Origin: JAUYQR01 sp050632395
GTDB taxonomy: Bacteria > Pseudomonadota > Alphaproteobacteria > Rhodobacterales > Rhodobacteraceae
Length of the DNA stretch: 64,000 bases
Assembly (NCBI RefSeq): GCF_050632395.1
Contig: NZ_CP192600.1
Coordinates: 3,162,001 to 3,226,000, forward strand
Direction: 5' to 3'
Numbering within the stretch: position 1 is the first letter of the stretch; each line of letters begins with the position of its first letter. The position numbers and the translations under genes were made by a program. The notes under the pieces were generated by a model. It was not told the DNA's origin. It was given only the letters and a program-made list of their open reading frames with translations, and searched no databases. Shown here in pieces: positions 34,980 to 43,170 of this stretch.

Positions 34980-35130
34980 GTGAATCCCCAAACTGCGGTG
35001 TCAGGTCGCGGAAACAGCGTGCCCGCCGTCTCGACTGCCTGCACCAAAGCACACGGAAGCATCATGTGAAGTTTAGGGAAACGAAGCGGTCTTTACCCTG
35101 ACGCAGATCAAGCGGGCCTGCGTTTGCGCA

Positions 35131-35982
35131 TCAGCCCCGGCGCTGTGACATCTCGGCCAGTTCGTCCAGATGCTCGCCCAGCGCGGCGGTCGCCTCGTCC
35201 AGCGTTGCCGCGACAGCATCGGCGTCGACAAGGTCGCGCAGGTGGCTGTCTTGCGCCACGATCTGCCCGGCAACCAGAATCCACACCTGCGGGCAGCAGA
35301 CGCGCAGCGCCACTATCAGCCGTGCCAGCGCAAAAGTCTGCTGCCGGGTCGAGGCGGACAGTCCCACCATCGTCGGCTGCATCCGTCCGATCTCGCTGAC
35401 CAGCGCGTCGTGGTTCAGGCCCAGCCGCAGGTCGATCTCCCAGCCCTTGCGGCGCAGCGCATCGGCGGCCATCGTCACGCCGATCGTGTGGATCTCGCCC
35501 GGAACCTGGGCAAAGACGGCGGTCGCACCCGGCGCGTGCGGCATGCGTTCAGCCAGAAACACGGTACGCAGTTCGCGCAAAATCCCATAGACCCGGCCCG
35601 CGCCGATGATCACGTCCGACACGGTCAATTCGTCGCGTTCCCAGCGCGTGCCCAAAAGCGCGACGGCCTTGGCGATGAACCCGAAGTAAAGCGTATCCGC
35701 CGACATCCCCGCCAGCCGCGCCGCCCGCACCAGAACCGGTGCGATCTGTTCGTCCGGGGACACAAGCGCATCGCACAGCGCCGCAATCGCGGCATCGTCA
35801 GGGCAAAGGCCGTTTGGCTCGCCAAGCTTGACCGGCTTTTTCGCGATCCGCAGGATGACCTCGCGCGCCAGCGCCTTCAAGGCCACTTCCGGCAGGTCGG
35901 CGCCCCGCCGTTCCAGCACCGTACGGGCGCGCGCCACCGGATGCTCCATCTCGCCGCGGACCAGCTCGCTTTCATCAGACAT
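35131..35982 (-). CDS. Cobalamin-binding regulator-like protein (PpaA/AerR type)
   Basis: 283 residues from the ATG at 35982. The middle (GFIAKAVALLGTRWERDELTVSDVIIGAGRVYGILREL) matches the helical linker of the PpaA/AerR/SCHIC family. The C-terminal half is a B12-binding Rossmann domain with the His-containing loop GEIHTIG (cf. DxHxxG), the VGLSAS strand and VAGQIVAQ. In phototrophic relatives such proteins sense B12/light or redox and antagonise the repressor PpsR/CrtJ. No photosynthesis gene is in the window, so its target is unknown. No DNA-binding domain seen. Confidence 0.75.
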   Translation of the reverse strand: MSDESELVRGEMEHPVARARTVLERRGADLPEVALKALAREVILRIAKKPVKLGEPNGLCPDDAAIAALCDALVSPDEQIAPVLVRAARLAGMSADTLYFGFIAKAVALLGTRWERDELTVSDVIIGAGRVYGILRELRTVFLAERMPHAPGATAVFAQVPGEIHTIGVTMAADALRRKGWEIDLRLGLNHDALVSEIGRMQPTMVGLSASTRQQTFALARLIVALRVCCPQVWILVAGQIVAQDSHLRDLVDADAVAATLDEATAALGEHLDELAEMSQRRG

Positions 35983-36106
35983 TGGCGAAATTCTCCTGCT
36001 TGGGTGGGTCTGGAGCCATGTCGACGCAGTCCGCGAAACTATCATTCGCGGGCTGCTCTGAACGAGTCACTCTGCAAAAATCGTCACCTCAGGTTTACAC
36101 TCTGTA

Positions 36107-36120
36107 TCACGCGGGCGTGA
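36107..36120. promoter_or_regulatory. Inverted repeat upstream of the B12-binding gene
   Basis: TCACGC-GG-GCGTGA, a 6-bp inverted repeat flanked by TGTA on the left, about 125 bases before the B12-protein ATG and 44 bases after the Gfo/Idh stop. It could be an operator for the former or a short terminator for the latter. Confidence 0.3.
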
Positions 36121-36164
36121 CAAGCCAGCCTGAAAGTGCGCAGCGGTGATGAATTTCCGGGCGG

Positions 36165-37148
36165 TCAGATATCGACCGCCACCTCGTAGACGCGGTCCAT
36201 CATCGCTTGAGTGCCGCGCACGAACTCCAGCGGGCATGGGTAGGCCACGCCCTCGCGGACGCTGCGGCCAAAGGCCTCGACTTGCAGCTTGTAATGGTTG
36301 GCGGTTGGGAACCGCTCCACCGTCACCCGGTTGCCGTTCTGGTGCAGCTCCACCTCGGCCAGATCGTTGACGTTGGCGTTGAACGGCCCGCCTTCCAGCC
36401 GGATCATCCCTTTGGTGCCCTGAAACGTCACCACCTGGCGGTTGTACATCCGCATCGACGTCATCGACCCGTAGGTATAGCGCCCGCCCGGCCCCTCCAT
36501 CACGCCGGCCACCTGCGCGAAGACATCCACCCCGTTCTCGCGGTGGATTCGGGCCGACAGTTCCACCGGCTCGGCATTGGTCACGAACCGGGCCGAACCA
36601 AAGGTGTAGACGCCGATATCGCGCAGACTGCCGCCACCGGTGTCGGGCTTGTTGCGGATGTTGTCGCCATCGGTCAGGTTGAACGAGAACGACGCGTCGA
36701 CATGGCAGAGCGTGCCGATTTCCCCCGCCGCAAGCCATTCCTTCGCCCGTTGCCACTGCGGGTGATGCACGATCATGTAAGCTTCAGCCGCCAGCAACCC
36801 GGTGCGGTCCCGCGCTGCGATAATCTGGTCGATCTCGCGCGCTTTCATCGCAATCGGCTTTTCCGTCAGCACATGCTTGCCCGCCGCCAGCGCCTTCAGC
36901 GTCCATTCGACATGCATGTGGTTCGGCAGCGGAATGTAGACCGCGTCGATCTCAGGATCGGCCAGCAGCGCCTCATAGGTGGAATGGATGCGAAGCCCGG
37001 GGCAGAACGCCTGAAATCCTGCCGCCTTCGCCGGATCGCTGGTCGCCAACGCCGCAAGTTCGGCCCCTTCGGCGGCATGAATGGCGGGTGCCATGTGCTC
37101 GCGTGCAAATTTGGCGGCGCCAAGCACACCCCAACGAACAGCTTTCAT
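36165..37148 (-). CDS. Gfo/Idh/MocA family oxidoreductase
   Basis: 327 residues from ATG 37148. N-terminal Rossmann fold (VRWGVLGAAKFAREHMAPAI) and the family EKP motif in HVLTEKPIAMKA, then GGGSLRDIGVYTFGSARF as the C-terminal barrel signature. Such enzymes oxidise or reduce sugars or inositols with NAD(P). The substrate is not evident and the neighbours (B12 protein, pssA) do not help. 30-odd residues of extra open frame upstream are not part of the fold. Confidence 0.85.
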   Translation of the reverse strand: MKAVRWGVLGAAKFAREHMAPAIHAAEGAELAALATSDPAKAAGFQAFCPGLRIHSTYEALLADPEIDAVYIPLPNHMHVEWTLKALAAGKHVLTEKPIAMKAREIDQIIAARDRTGLLAAEAYMIVHHPQWQRAKEWLAAGEIGTLCHVDASFSFNLTDGDNIRNKPDTGGGSLRDIGVYTFGSARFVTNAEPVELSARIHRENGVDVFAQVAGVMEGPGGRYTYGSMTSMRMYNRQVVTFQGTKGMIRLEGGPFNANVNDLAEVELHQNGNRVTVERFPTANHYKLQVEAFGRSVREGVAYPCPLEFVRGTQAMMDRVYEVAVDI

Positions 37149-37241
37149 CCGAATCTCCCCCTCAATCGCGCGGCAGCGCGCCCATGCGCAGAACACCGCA
37201 ATTCGGCGCGTGCTTCAACCCATGCAAGACGGTGAAGATCG

Positions 37242-37994
37242 TCAGGACGCAGGCTTGCGCAGCGAACGAAGCGCCAGCCAGACAATGCCAGAGAAATACG
37301 CCATCGACAGCGTCAACAGCGTCACCCAAGGATAGGTCAGCAAGGCCGCCACCAGCGCCACCCCGCCCACCAGCACATAGCGCACGTAATCGGTGGACAC
37401 CGTGATGCGCTTCAGCGACGGCGTGCGGACCCGGCTGATCATCAGGGCACCGATCCCAACCATCCAGCCCGCAATGATAAACGGCGGAACGGTCAGCCCG
37501 GACGCGGGAATGAACGACAGATACATCGGCGACAGCACCAACATCGCCCCTGCCGGGGACGGCACGCCGATGAATACCGTCTTTTCCGCCACGTCTCCAA
37601 CCGCCCGCGACCCGACGTTGAACCGCGCCAGCCGCAACATGCAGCACGTGGCGTAGACTAGCACCGCGATCCAGCCAAGGCTCGTCTCGGTGCGCAAGCC
37701 CCACAGGTAAAGCACGATCGCAGGAACGACGCCGAAGTTCACGTTATCGCACAGGGAATCCAGTTCGGCGCCAATCGCGCTTTCGGATTTCAGCATCCGC
37801 GCCAGCCGCCCGTCCAACCCGTCCAGTGCCGCTGCCGTGCCGATAAGAAGCACCGCCAGACCGTAGTTTCCGGCAATCGCATATCGGATCGCGGTCAAGC
37901 CGGCGCACAGCGCAAGGATCGACACAAGGTTCGGCAGCAGCTTCAAGAGCAAAAGCTCGCGTGGAGGCTCGTCGGTCTTCATGCCGCGCGACAC
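37242..37994 (-). CDS. pssA: CDP-diacylglycerol-serine O-phosphatidyltransferase
   Basis: 250 residues, about six membrane helices. The CDP-alcohol phosphotransferase motif DGLDGRLARMLKSESAIGAE and the following LDSLCDNVNFGVVPA give the full DGx2ARx8Gx3Dx3D signature. It makes phosphatidylserine in the inner membrane. The frame begins with a GTG directly after the psd stop; an ATG at 37982 is also possible. It forms an operon with psd, which decarboxylates its product to phosphatidylethanolamine. Confidence 0.93.
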   Translation of the reverse strand: MSRGMKTDEPPRELLLLKLLPNLVSILALCAGLTAIRYAIAGNYGLAVLLIGTAAALDGLDGRLARMLKSESAIGAELDSLCDNVNFGVVPAIVLYLWGLRTETSLGWIAVLVYATCCMLRLARFNVGSRAVGDVAEKTVFIGVPSPAGAMLVLSPMYLSFIPASGLTVPPFIIAGWMVGIGALMISRVRTPSLKRITVSTDYVRYVLVGGVALVAALLTYPWVTLLTLSMAYFSGIVWLALRSLRKPAS

Positions 37995-38687
37995 TTATTC
38001 AACCCGTGCTTCGCGCGTCGGCGCGTCCTGCCCGATCAGCGCGATCACTGTCTCGCCCGCGCACATCGTCTGGCCCAGCGCCACCTGCGGCGCCACACCC
38101 TCGGGCAGATAGACGTCCAGCCGGCTGCCAAACCGGATCAGCCCAAAGCGTTCACCGGTCCGAACCGATTGCCCCGGCTTCACCCAGCACATGATCCGCC
38201 GCGCCACGAGACCTGCGATCTGCACCACGGCGATCTTCCGACCATCGGGCAGTTCGATTGCCAGCGCATTGCGCTCGTTCTCCTCGGACGCCTTGTCCAG
38301 CGATGCATTGAAGAACTTGCCCGGCCGGTAGGCGACCGCCGTCACCTTGCCGGCAATCGGCGCGCGGTTCACATGGCAGTTGAACACCGACATGAACACC
38401 GACACCCGCACCAGCGCCTCTGGCCCCATGCCAAGTTCCGCCGGCGGCACCGCGCGTTCGATCAGGCTGACCACCCCGTCCGCCGGGCTGACCAGCAGCC
38501 CGGTGTTCACCGGTACCGACCGCTTCGGATCGCGGAAGAAATAGTAGCACCAGACAGTCAGGCCCACGCCCACCCAGCCAAGCGGCTCCCACAGCCAGAA
38601 CAGCACCAGCGTCACCGCCGCAAAGATCGCGACGAACTTGATGCCCTCGGGGTGCATCGGCTTTACAAAGGTATCGATCATTCTCAT
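37995..38687 (-). CDS. psd: Phosphatidylserine decarboxylase, short (proenzyme) form
   Basis: 230 residues. The self-cleavage Gly-Ser of the pyruvoyl enzyme is in IRFGSRLDVYLP near residue 190, and NCHVNRAPIAGKV is the substrate-site signature. Two membrane segments lie near the N-terminus. The cleaved enzyme makes phosphatidylethanolamine. This is the short Psd class common in alphaproteobacteria. Directly upstream of pssA. Confidence 0.95.
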   Translation of the reverse strand: MRMIDTFVKPMHPEGIKFVAIFAAVTLVLFWLWEPLGWVGVGLTVWCYYFFRDPKRSVPVNTGLLVSPADGVVSLIERAVPPAELGMGPEALVRVSVFMSVFNCHVNRAPIAGKVTAVAYRPGKFFNASLDKASEENERNALAIELPDGRKIAVVQIAGLVARRIMCWVKPGQSVRTGERFGLIRFGSRLDVYLPEGVAPQVALGQTMCAGETVIALIGQDAPTREARVE

Positions 38688-38800
38688 GCGCGCCTCCTAC
38701 CCCTGCCAGCGGCGGCAATCAATCTTTTCCCTCGCCGGCCGCCGCACAAACGCAACTTGGGCGGCAACCGGCTCAGGACTGTCAGGGGACAACCCCGGCT

Positions 38801-39697
38801 TTACGCCGGGATCATCATGCCCTTGCCGCGCGCCAGTTCGCGCATCTTGCCTTGCAGCTTTTCAAACGCCCTGACCTCGATCTGGCGGATCCGCTCGCGG
38901 CTGACGCCATAGCTTTCCGAAAGGTCTTCCAGCGTCACCGGCTCTTCCGAAAGGCGGCGCTGCATCAGGATGTCTTTCTCACGGTCGTTCAGCACGGCCA
39001 TCGCCTGCACCAGAAGCGCGCGGCGGGCGTCCAGTTCGTCCTTTTCAGCGTAGTGTTCGGCCTGATCGCTGTCCTCGTCCTCAAGCCAGTCCTGCCACTG
39101 GGTGGAACTGTCACCGTCCGACCCGACCGTGGCGTTCAGGCTGGCATCCGACCCCGACAACCGCCGGTTCATGTCGATGACTTCGGATTCGGTCACGTTC
39201 AACTCGGTCGCGATGCGCGCCACGTTTTCGGGGCGCAGATCGCCTTCTTCCAAAGCGCCGACCTTGGCCTTGGCCTTGCGCAGGTTGAAGAACAGCTTTT
39301 TCTGCGCACTTGTGGTGCCCAGCTTCACCAGGCTCCACGACCGCAGGATGTATTCCTGAATCGACGCCCGAATCCACCACATCGCATAGGTGGCAAGGCG
39401 GAAACCCTTTTCCGGGTCGAACCGCTTCACCGCCTGCATCAGGCCGACGTTCGCCTCGGAAATCACCTCGGCCTGCGGCAACCCATAGCCGCGGTAGCCC
39501 ATCGCGATCTTGGCCGCCAGCCGCAGGTGGCTGGTGACCATCCTGTGCGCGGCTTCGGTATCCTGATGGTCCACCCAGCGCTTGGCCAGCATGTATTCTT
39601 CTTCCGGCTCCAGCAGGGGAAACTTGCGGATTTCCTGCATGTAGCGGTTCAGCCCCTGTTCCGGGCTTGGTGCGGGTAGGTTGGTGTAGGTGCTCAT
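38801..39697 (-). CDS. rpoH: RNA polymerase sigma-32 factor, RpoHI type
   Basis: 298 residues, the length of Rhodobacter RpoHI. Region 2 includes FDPEKGFRLATYAMWWIRAS; the RpoH-specific box is QKKLFFNLRKAKAKV; region 4.2 ends YGVSRERIRQIEVRAFEKL. It directs transcription of heat-shock and stress genes. Many Rhodobacteraceae have a second paralogue (RpoHII) elsewhere. The start is preceded by AAAAGGGGGC, and a good -35/-10 pair lies about 50-80 bases upstream. Confidence 0.95.
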   Translation of the reverse strand: MSTYTNLPAPSPEQGLNRYMQEIRKFPLLEPEEEYMLAKRWVDHQDTEAAHRMVTSHLRLAAKIAMGYRGYGLPQAEVISEANVGLMQAVKRFDPEKGFRLATYAMWWIRASIQEYILRSWSLVKLGTTSAQKKLFFNLRKAKAKVGALEEGDLRPENVARIATELNVTESEVIDMNRRLSGSDASLNATVGSDGDSSTQWQDWLEDEDSDQAEHYAEKDELDARRALLVQAMAVLNDREKDILMQRRLSEEPVTLEDLSESYGVSRERIRQIEVRAFEKLQGKMRELARGKGMMIPA

Positions 39698-39747
39698 GGT
39701 GCCCCCTTTTCAGTCCCGGTGCGTCAGCGCCCCCGGGAAGATCGCGC

Positions 39748-39776
39748 AAGTTAAGACCTGCATCGCGCGCATGCAA
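39748..39776 (-). promoter_or_regulatory. Candidate promoter of rpoH
   Basis: Minus strand TTGCAT (39776-39771), 17-bp spacer, TAACTT (39753-39748), 51 bases before the rpoH ATG. Good sigma70-like match by eye. The rest of the 230-base gap up to the rluD stop shows no gene. Confidence 0.5.
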
Positions 39777-39928
39777 GTGCGGGATAACTTCAGTCCCGTT
39801 GACGTGTAGATCGCTCTCCCGCCCGCCTATGTGAAGCCCTGTGACATTGCGTTCACGCGATTGTCACTGTTCGCTTCGGTTCATGTCACTGCCGGGTAGG
39901 CATCCGATGAACGACCGCGCCCGATGCG

Positions 39929-40942
39929 TCACTCGCCGCGCAATCCCGCCAGCAGCGCCTCGATGTCGGCAGGCAACGGCGAGGTGAACTCCAGTTCCTC
40001 GCCCGTCACCGGATGCACGAACCCAAGCGTTGCCGCATGCAACGCCTGCCGCGGAAATGTGTTCCCCGCCTCGGCCGACGGCCCCAGCACCTTTTCCGAC
40101 AAGCGCTTCTTGCCGCCATAGGTCTGGTCGCCCACCAACCCGTGCCCGGCATAGGCCAGATGCACCCGGATCTGATGCGTCCGCCCGGTTTCCAGCCAGC
40201 ATTCCACCAGCGCCGCCTGATCCGCGAACGCCTCGATCACCCGGGTGCGCGTGACGGCGTGGCGGCCCTGTTCCCACACTACCGCCTGCCGCTGCCGGTC
40301 GGTCTTGTGGCGCGCCAGCCCCGTGGCGATGCGGATCACCCCGCCCGCCTCGACATTGACCCCGCGCAAGCCGCGCAGTCGCGGATCGCCGACCGCCGGC
40401 ACGCCATGCACCACGGCCAGATAGCGGCGGTTCACCGTATGCGCCTCGAACTGCGCGGCAAGCCCGTGATGCGCCCGGTCGGATTTCGCCACCACCAGAA
40501 GGCCCGTCGTGTCCTTGTCGATCCGGTGCACGATCCCCGGCCGCCGCTCGCCGCCGATCCCCGACAGCGTGTCGCCGCAGTGCGCCAGCAGCGCGTTGAC
40601 CAGCGTTCCCGACGGCGACCCCGGCGCCGGATGCACCACCATCCCCGCCGGTTTGTCGATCACGATCAGGTCGGCGTCCTCCCAGACCACTGCCAGCGGA
40701 ATGTCCTCCGGCAGCGTATCGACCGACACCGCCGGGTCCAGCCTGATCTCGTAAACCTCGCCCTCAGCGACCTTGGCCTTCGGGTCGGTCACCGCCACCC
40801 CGTCCCGGCTGACCGCACCTTCCGCAATCATCCGCATCAGCCGCGACCGGGACAGCGCGGCTGCCTCTGGCACCGCCGCCGCAAGCGCCTTATCAAGGCG
40901 CACGGCCGCGCCCTCGCCGATCGTCACCGCTAGGCTGGCCAT
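39929..40942 (-). CDS. rluD: Ribosomal large-subunit pseudouridine synthase RluD family
   Basis: 337 residues from the ATG at 40942. An S4 domain at the N-terminus (RLDKALAAAVPEAAALSRSRL) precedes the catalytic domain with RPGIVHRIDKDTTGLLVVAK (catalytic Asp in HRxDxxTSG-like motif) and ETGRTHQIRVHLAY. It modifies 23S rRNA uridines, in E. coli 1911/1915/1917. An alternative ATG at 40990 would overlap the start of the divergent DUF6476 gene base for base. Confidence 0.92.
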   Translation of the reverse strand: MASLAVTIGEGAAVRLDKALAAAVPEAAALSRSRLMRMIAEGAVSRDGVAVTDPKAKVAEGEVYEIRLDPAVSVDTLPEDIPLAVVWEDADLIVIDKPAGMVVHPAPGSPSGTLVNALLAHCGDTLSGIGGERRPGIVHRIDKDTTGLLVVAKSDRAHHGLAAQFEAHTVNRRYLAVVHGVPAVGDPRLRGLRGVNVEAGGVIRIATGLARHKTDRQRQAVVWEQGRHAVTRTRVIEAFADQAALVECWLETGRTHQIRVHLAYAGHGLVGDQTYGGKKRLSEKVLGPSAEAGNTFPRQALHAATLGFVHPVTGEELEFTSPLPADIEALLAGLRGE

Positions 40943-40988
40943 GCCGGTGTCAGCATCGTCCCCGTCCTCGACTTCGAAAGGCCCCGCC

Positions 40989-41297
40989 ATGTCCGACACT
41001 CCTGAAGCCGAGGTTCTGCCACCCAGCCTGCGCCTGCTGAAATGGCTGGTCATCGTGCTGACCCTAACCATGATCGGCGGTGTCATAACCGTGGTGACGC
41101 TGATTGTCACCCGGATGCCGACAGCCTTCGTGCCCACCACCCCCGCGCTGCCCGAAACGATCACCCTGCCCGACGGCGCCCGCCCGGCCGCCGTCACCTT
41201 CGGCACCGGCTGGATCGCGGTGGTGACCAGCGACGACCGCATCCTGATCTTCGACACGGACGGCGCGCTGCGTCAGGAAGTCCGCCTGACGCGCTGA
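40989..41297 (+). CDS. DUF6476-like membrane-anchored protein
   Basis: 102 residues from the ATG at 40989 (AAAGG nine bases upstream). One transmembrane helix (LLKWLVIVLTLTMIGGVITVVTLIV within residues 16-40) precedes a periplasmic beta-rich tail (LPDGARPAAVTFGTGWIAVV, ILIFDTDGALRQEV). I recall it as DUF6476, restricted to Rhodobacterales, with no known function. It is always seen divergent to rluD in my recollection, which would fit the shared start region here. Confidence 0.7.
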   Translation: MSDTPEAEVLPPSLRLLKWLVIVLTLTMIGGVITVVTLIVTRMPTAFVPTTPALPETITLPDGARPAAVTFGTGWIAVVTSDDRILIFDTDGALRQEVRLTR

Positions 41298-41375
41298 TCC
41301 GCAAAACTCTTGACCGGCAGCGCCAGCGGGCCATAGCTGATCCGGCGCGATCAAAGCGGAAGGACCTGCCCTGCC

Positions 41376-43067
41376 TTGACCCTCTCCCCAGCGCTCAGCA
41401 TGGCCGCGCCCGACCAGTTCCGCGAGGAATTGCGTCGTCAGTCGGAAATCCTCGACCGCGAGAAGTGGCAGCGCATCTGCCTGACCCTGTTCGCCTTCGG
41501 GCTTTGCGGGATTTACGTCGACCCGGTCCTTCTCGCAGGCCTCGCCTGCGTCTACGGTGCCTGCGAGTATGCGAACCTGCGGATGCTCCGGGGCCTGGAT
41601 CCGCTCAGCCAGCCCGGCCTTTATCGTGCCACCCTACTGCTTGTGGTTGTCGTCGAAGGCTCGCTTGCCATCGCGGGCGGTCTGGTCTGGCAGTCGCAAG
41701 ACCAGTACGCCGGCCCCTTGGCTGTGGGCATCGTGATGTCGACAGCGCTGCACCTTGCCACGGTCCGCTCGGTTCACCTGCCGTACGGCCTCGCTGGCCT
41801 TGCGACGCTGGCGGCAACATCGTTTGCGGCGAACGTCATGCATTGGCTGCCAGAGGGCAGCCTGCCGGGGTTCTGCATCAGCACGGCCGGCATCGTCGGC
41901 GGGCTTGGCTATGCCTATGTCGCCATGCTCTCGAACCACCAGCTGCACCGCGCGACCGCCGATGGCCAGGCCGCGGCCCGCGCCGCCGACGATGCCAAAA
42001 GCCGCTTTCTTGCCGAGATGAGCCACGAACTGCGCACCCCCCTGAACGCCATAATCGGCCTTGGCCAGATCGAGGCGGGCGCCGCCACCAACCCCGCATC
42101 GCGCACGCGGCTGGACACTTTGGTCGCTTCAGCCCGCGGGCTGGCCGTCGTGCTTGATGATGTGCTTGACCTGTCGGCGATCACCGATGGCCGTCTGGTG
42201 CTGCGGCCCCGGCCGGTGGACGTGCGGGCCGAACTGCAGTCGGTCGTCGCCACCTTCAGCCACCAGACCACCGCGCTGAACCTGTCGCTCGACCTCGACT
42301 TCGACCGCGATATGCCCGCCCGGCTGGTGCTTGATCCGCAGCGCCTGCGCCAATGCCTGATCAACCTTGTCAGCAACGCCATCAAGCACGTCACCAAGGG
42401 CGGGATCAGGCTGTCGGCCCGCGTCGATGGGCATCTGTTGCAGATCGACGTGGCCGACACCGGCCCCGGCATCCCCGCCGCGCTGCGCGAGGCCGTGTTC
42501 GAACCGTTCCGCAAGCTCAGCCCGACCAGCCCCGGCACTGGCCTCGGGCTTGCGATCAGCCGGTCGCTGGCCCGCCAGATGCACGGCGACCTGATCCTGT
42601 TGCCAACCGCACGGGGCGCCACCTTCCGCCTGACCGCCCTTGCCCTGCCCGCCGCCGAAGAAGCCACCAGCCGCGTCGTCTCGCCCCCCGATCTTGCCGG
42701 GCGCACGATTCTGGTGGTCGACGACATCGCCACCAACCGGATGGTGGCCACCATCGCCCTGCAACGATTGTCCGCGCGGGTGATCGAAGCCGATGGCGGG
42801 CGGCAGGCGCTTGACGTGCTGGCGCGTGACCGTGTCGACCTCGTGCTTTTGGACATGAACATGCCGGACCTTGACGGCTTTGCCACCTTCCGGGCGATCC
42901 GCACCATGCAGGGCGCCTCGGCGCGGGTTCCCGTCGTTGCCATGACCGCCGACGCGATGCCCGCGCAAAAGGCGATGATCGAGGCGCAGGGGCTTGACGG
43001 ATATCTGCCAAAGCCCCTGTCGCTGGACGACCTTCACCGCGAACTCTTCCGCCACCTGTCGGGCTAA
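41376..43067 (+). CDS. Membrane-bound hybrid histidine kinase/response regulator
   Basis: 563 residues. Five or six N-terminal membrane helices (about 35-190) form an uncharacterised sensor. DHp domain with phospho-accepting His in SHELRTPLNAIIG (near 220), HATPase domain with NLVSNAIKH, DTGPGI and GTGLGLAI, and a C-terminal receiver with VVDD, phospho-Asp in LLDMNMPDLDG and Lys in PKPLS. The TTG at 41376 has GGAAGGA upstream; an ATG at 41400 has none. No output regulator or phosphotransfer gene is adjacent, so it is an orphan kinase. Confidence 0.9.
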   Translation: MTLSPALSMAAPDQFREELRRQSEILDREKWQRICLTLFAFGLCGIYVDPVLLAGLACVYGACEYANLRMLRGLDPLSQPGLYRATLLLVVVVEGSLAIAGGLVWQSQDQYAGPLAVGIVMSTALHLATVRSVHLPYGLAGLATLAATSFAANVMHWLPEGSLPGFCISTAGIVGGLGYAYVAMLSNHQLHRATADGQAAARAADDAKSRFLAEMSHELRTPLNAIIGLGQIEAGAATNPASRTRLDTLVASARGLAVVLDDVLDLSAITDGRLVLRPRPVDVRAELQSVVATFSHQTTALNLSLDLDFDRDMPARLVLDPQRLRQCLINLVSNAIKHVTKGGIRLSARVDGHLLQIDVADTGPGIPAALREAVFEPFRKLSPTSPGTGLGLAISRSLARQMHGDLILLPTARGATFRLTALALPAAEEATSRVVSPPDLAGRTILVVDDIATNRMVATIALQRLSARVIEADGGRQALDVLARDRVDLVLLDMNMPDLDGFATFRAIRTMQGASARVPVVAMTADAMPAQKAMIEAQGLDGYLPKPLSLDDLHRELFRHLSG

Positions 43068-43170
43068 GCGAAGCGACCGGCAAAAACCGACACCGCAAGC
43101 GCCGGTATGAGGTGGCACTTGCCCGGTGGCGGTGCCAGTCTGCCGCCAAACAAATAGGCAGGAGGCAGCG

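Noticed and set aside
36107..36120. CrtJ/PpsR operator TGT-N12-ACA
   Set aside because: The nearest match around this dyad has 14 bases between TGT and ACA, not 12, and no photosynthesis genes are present.
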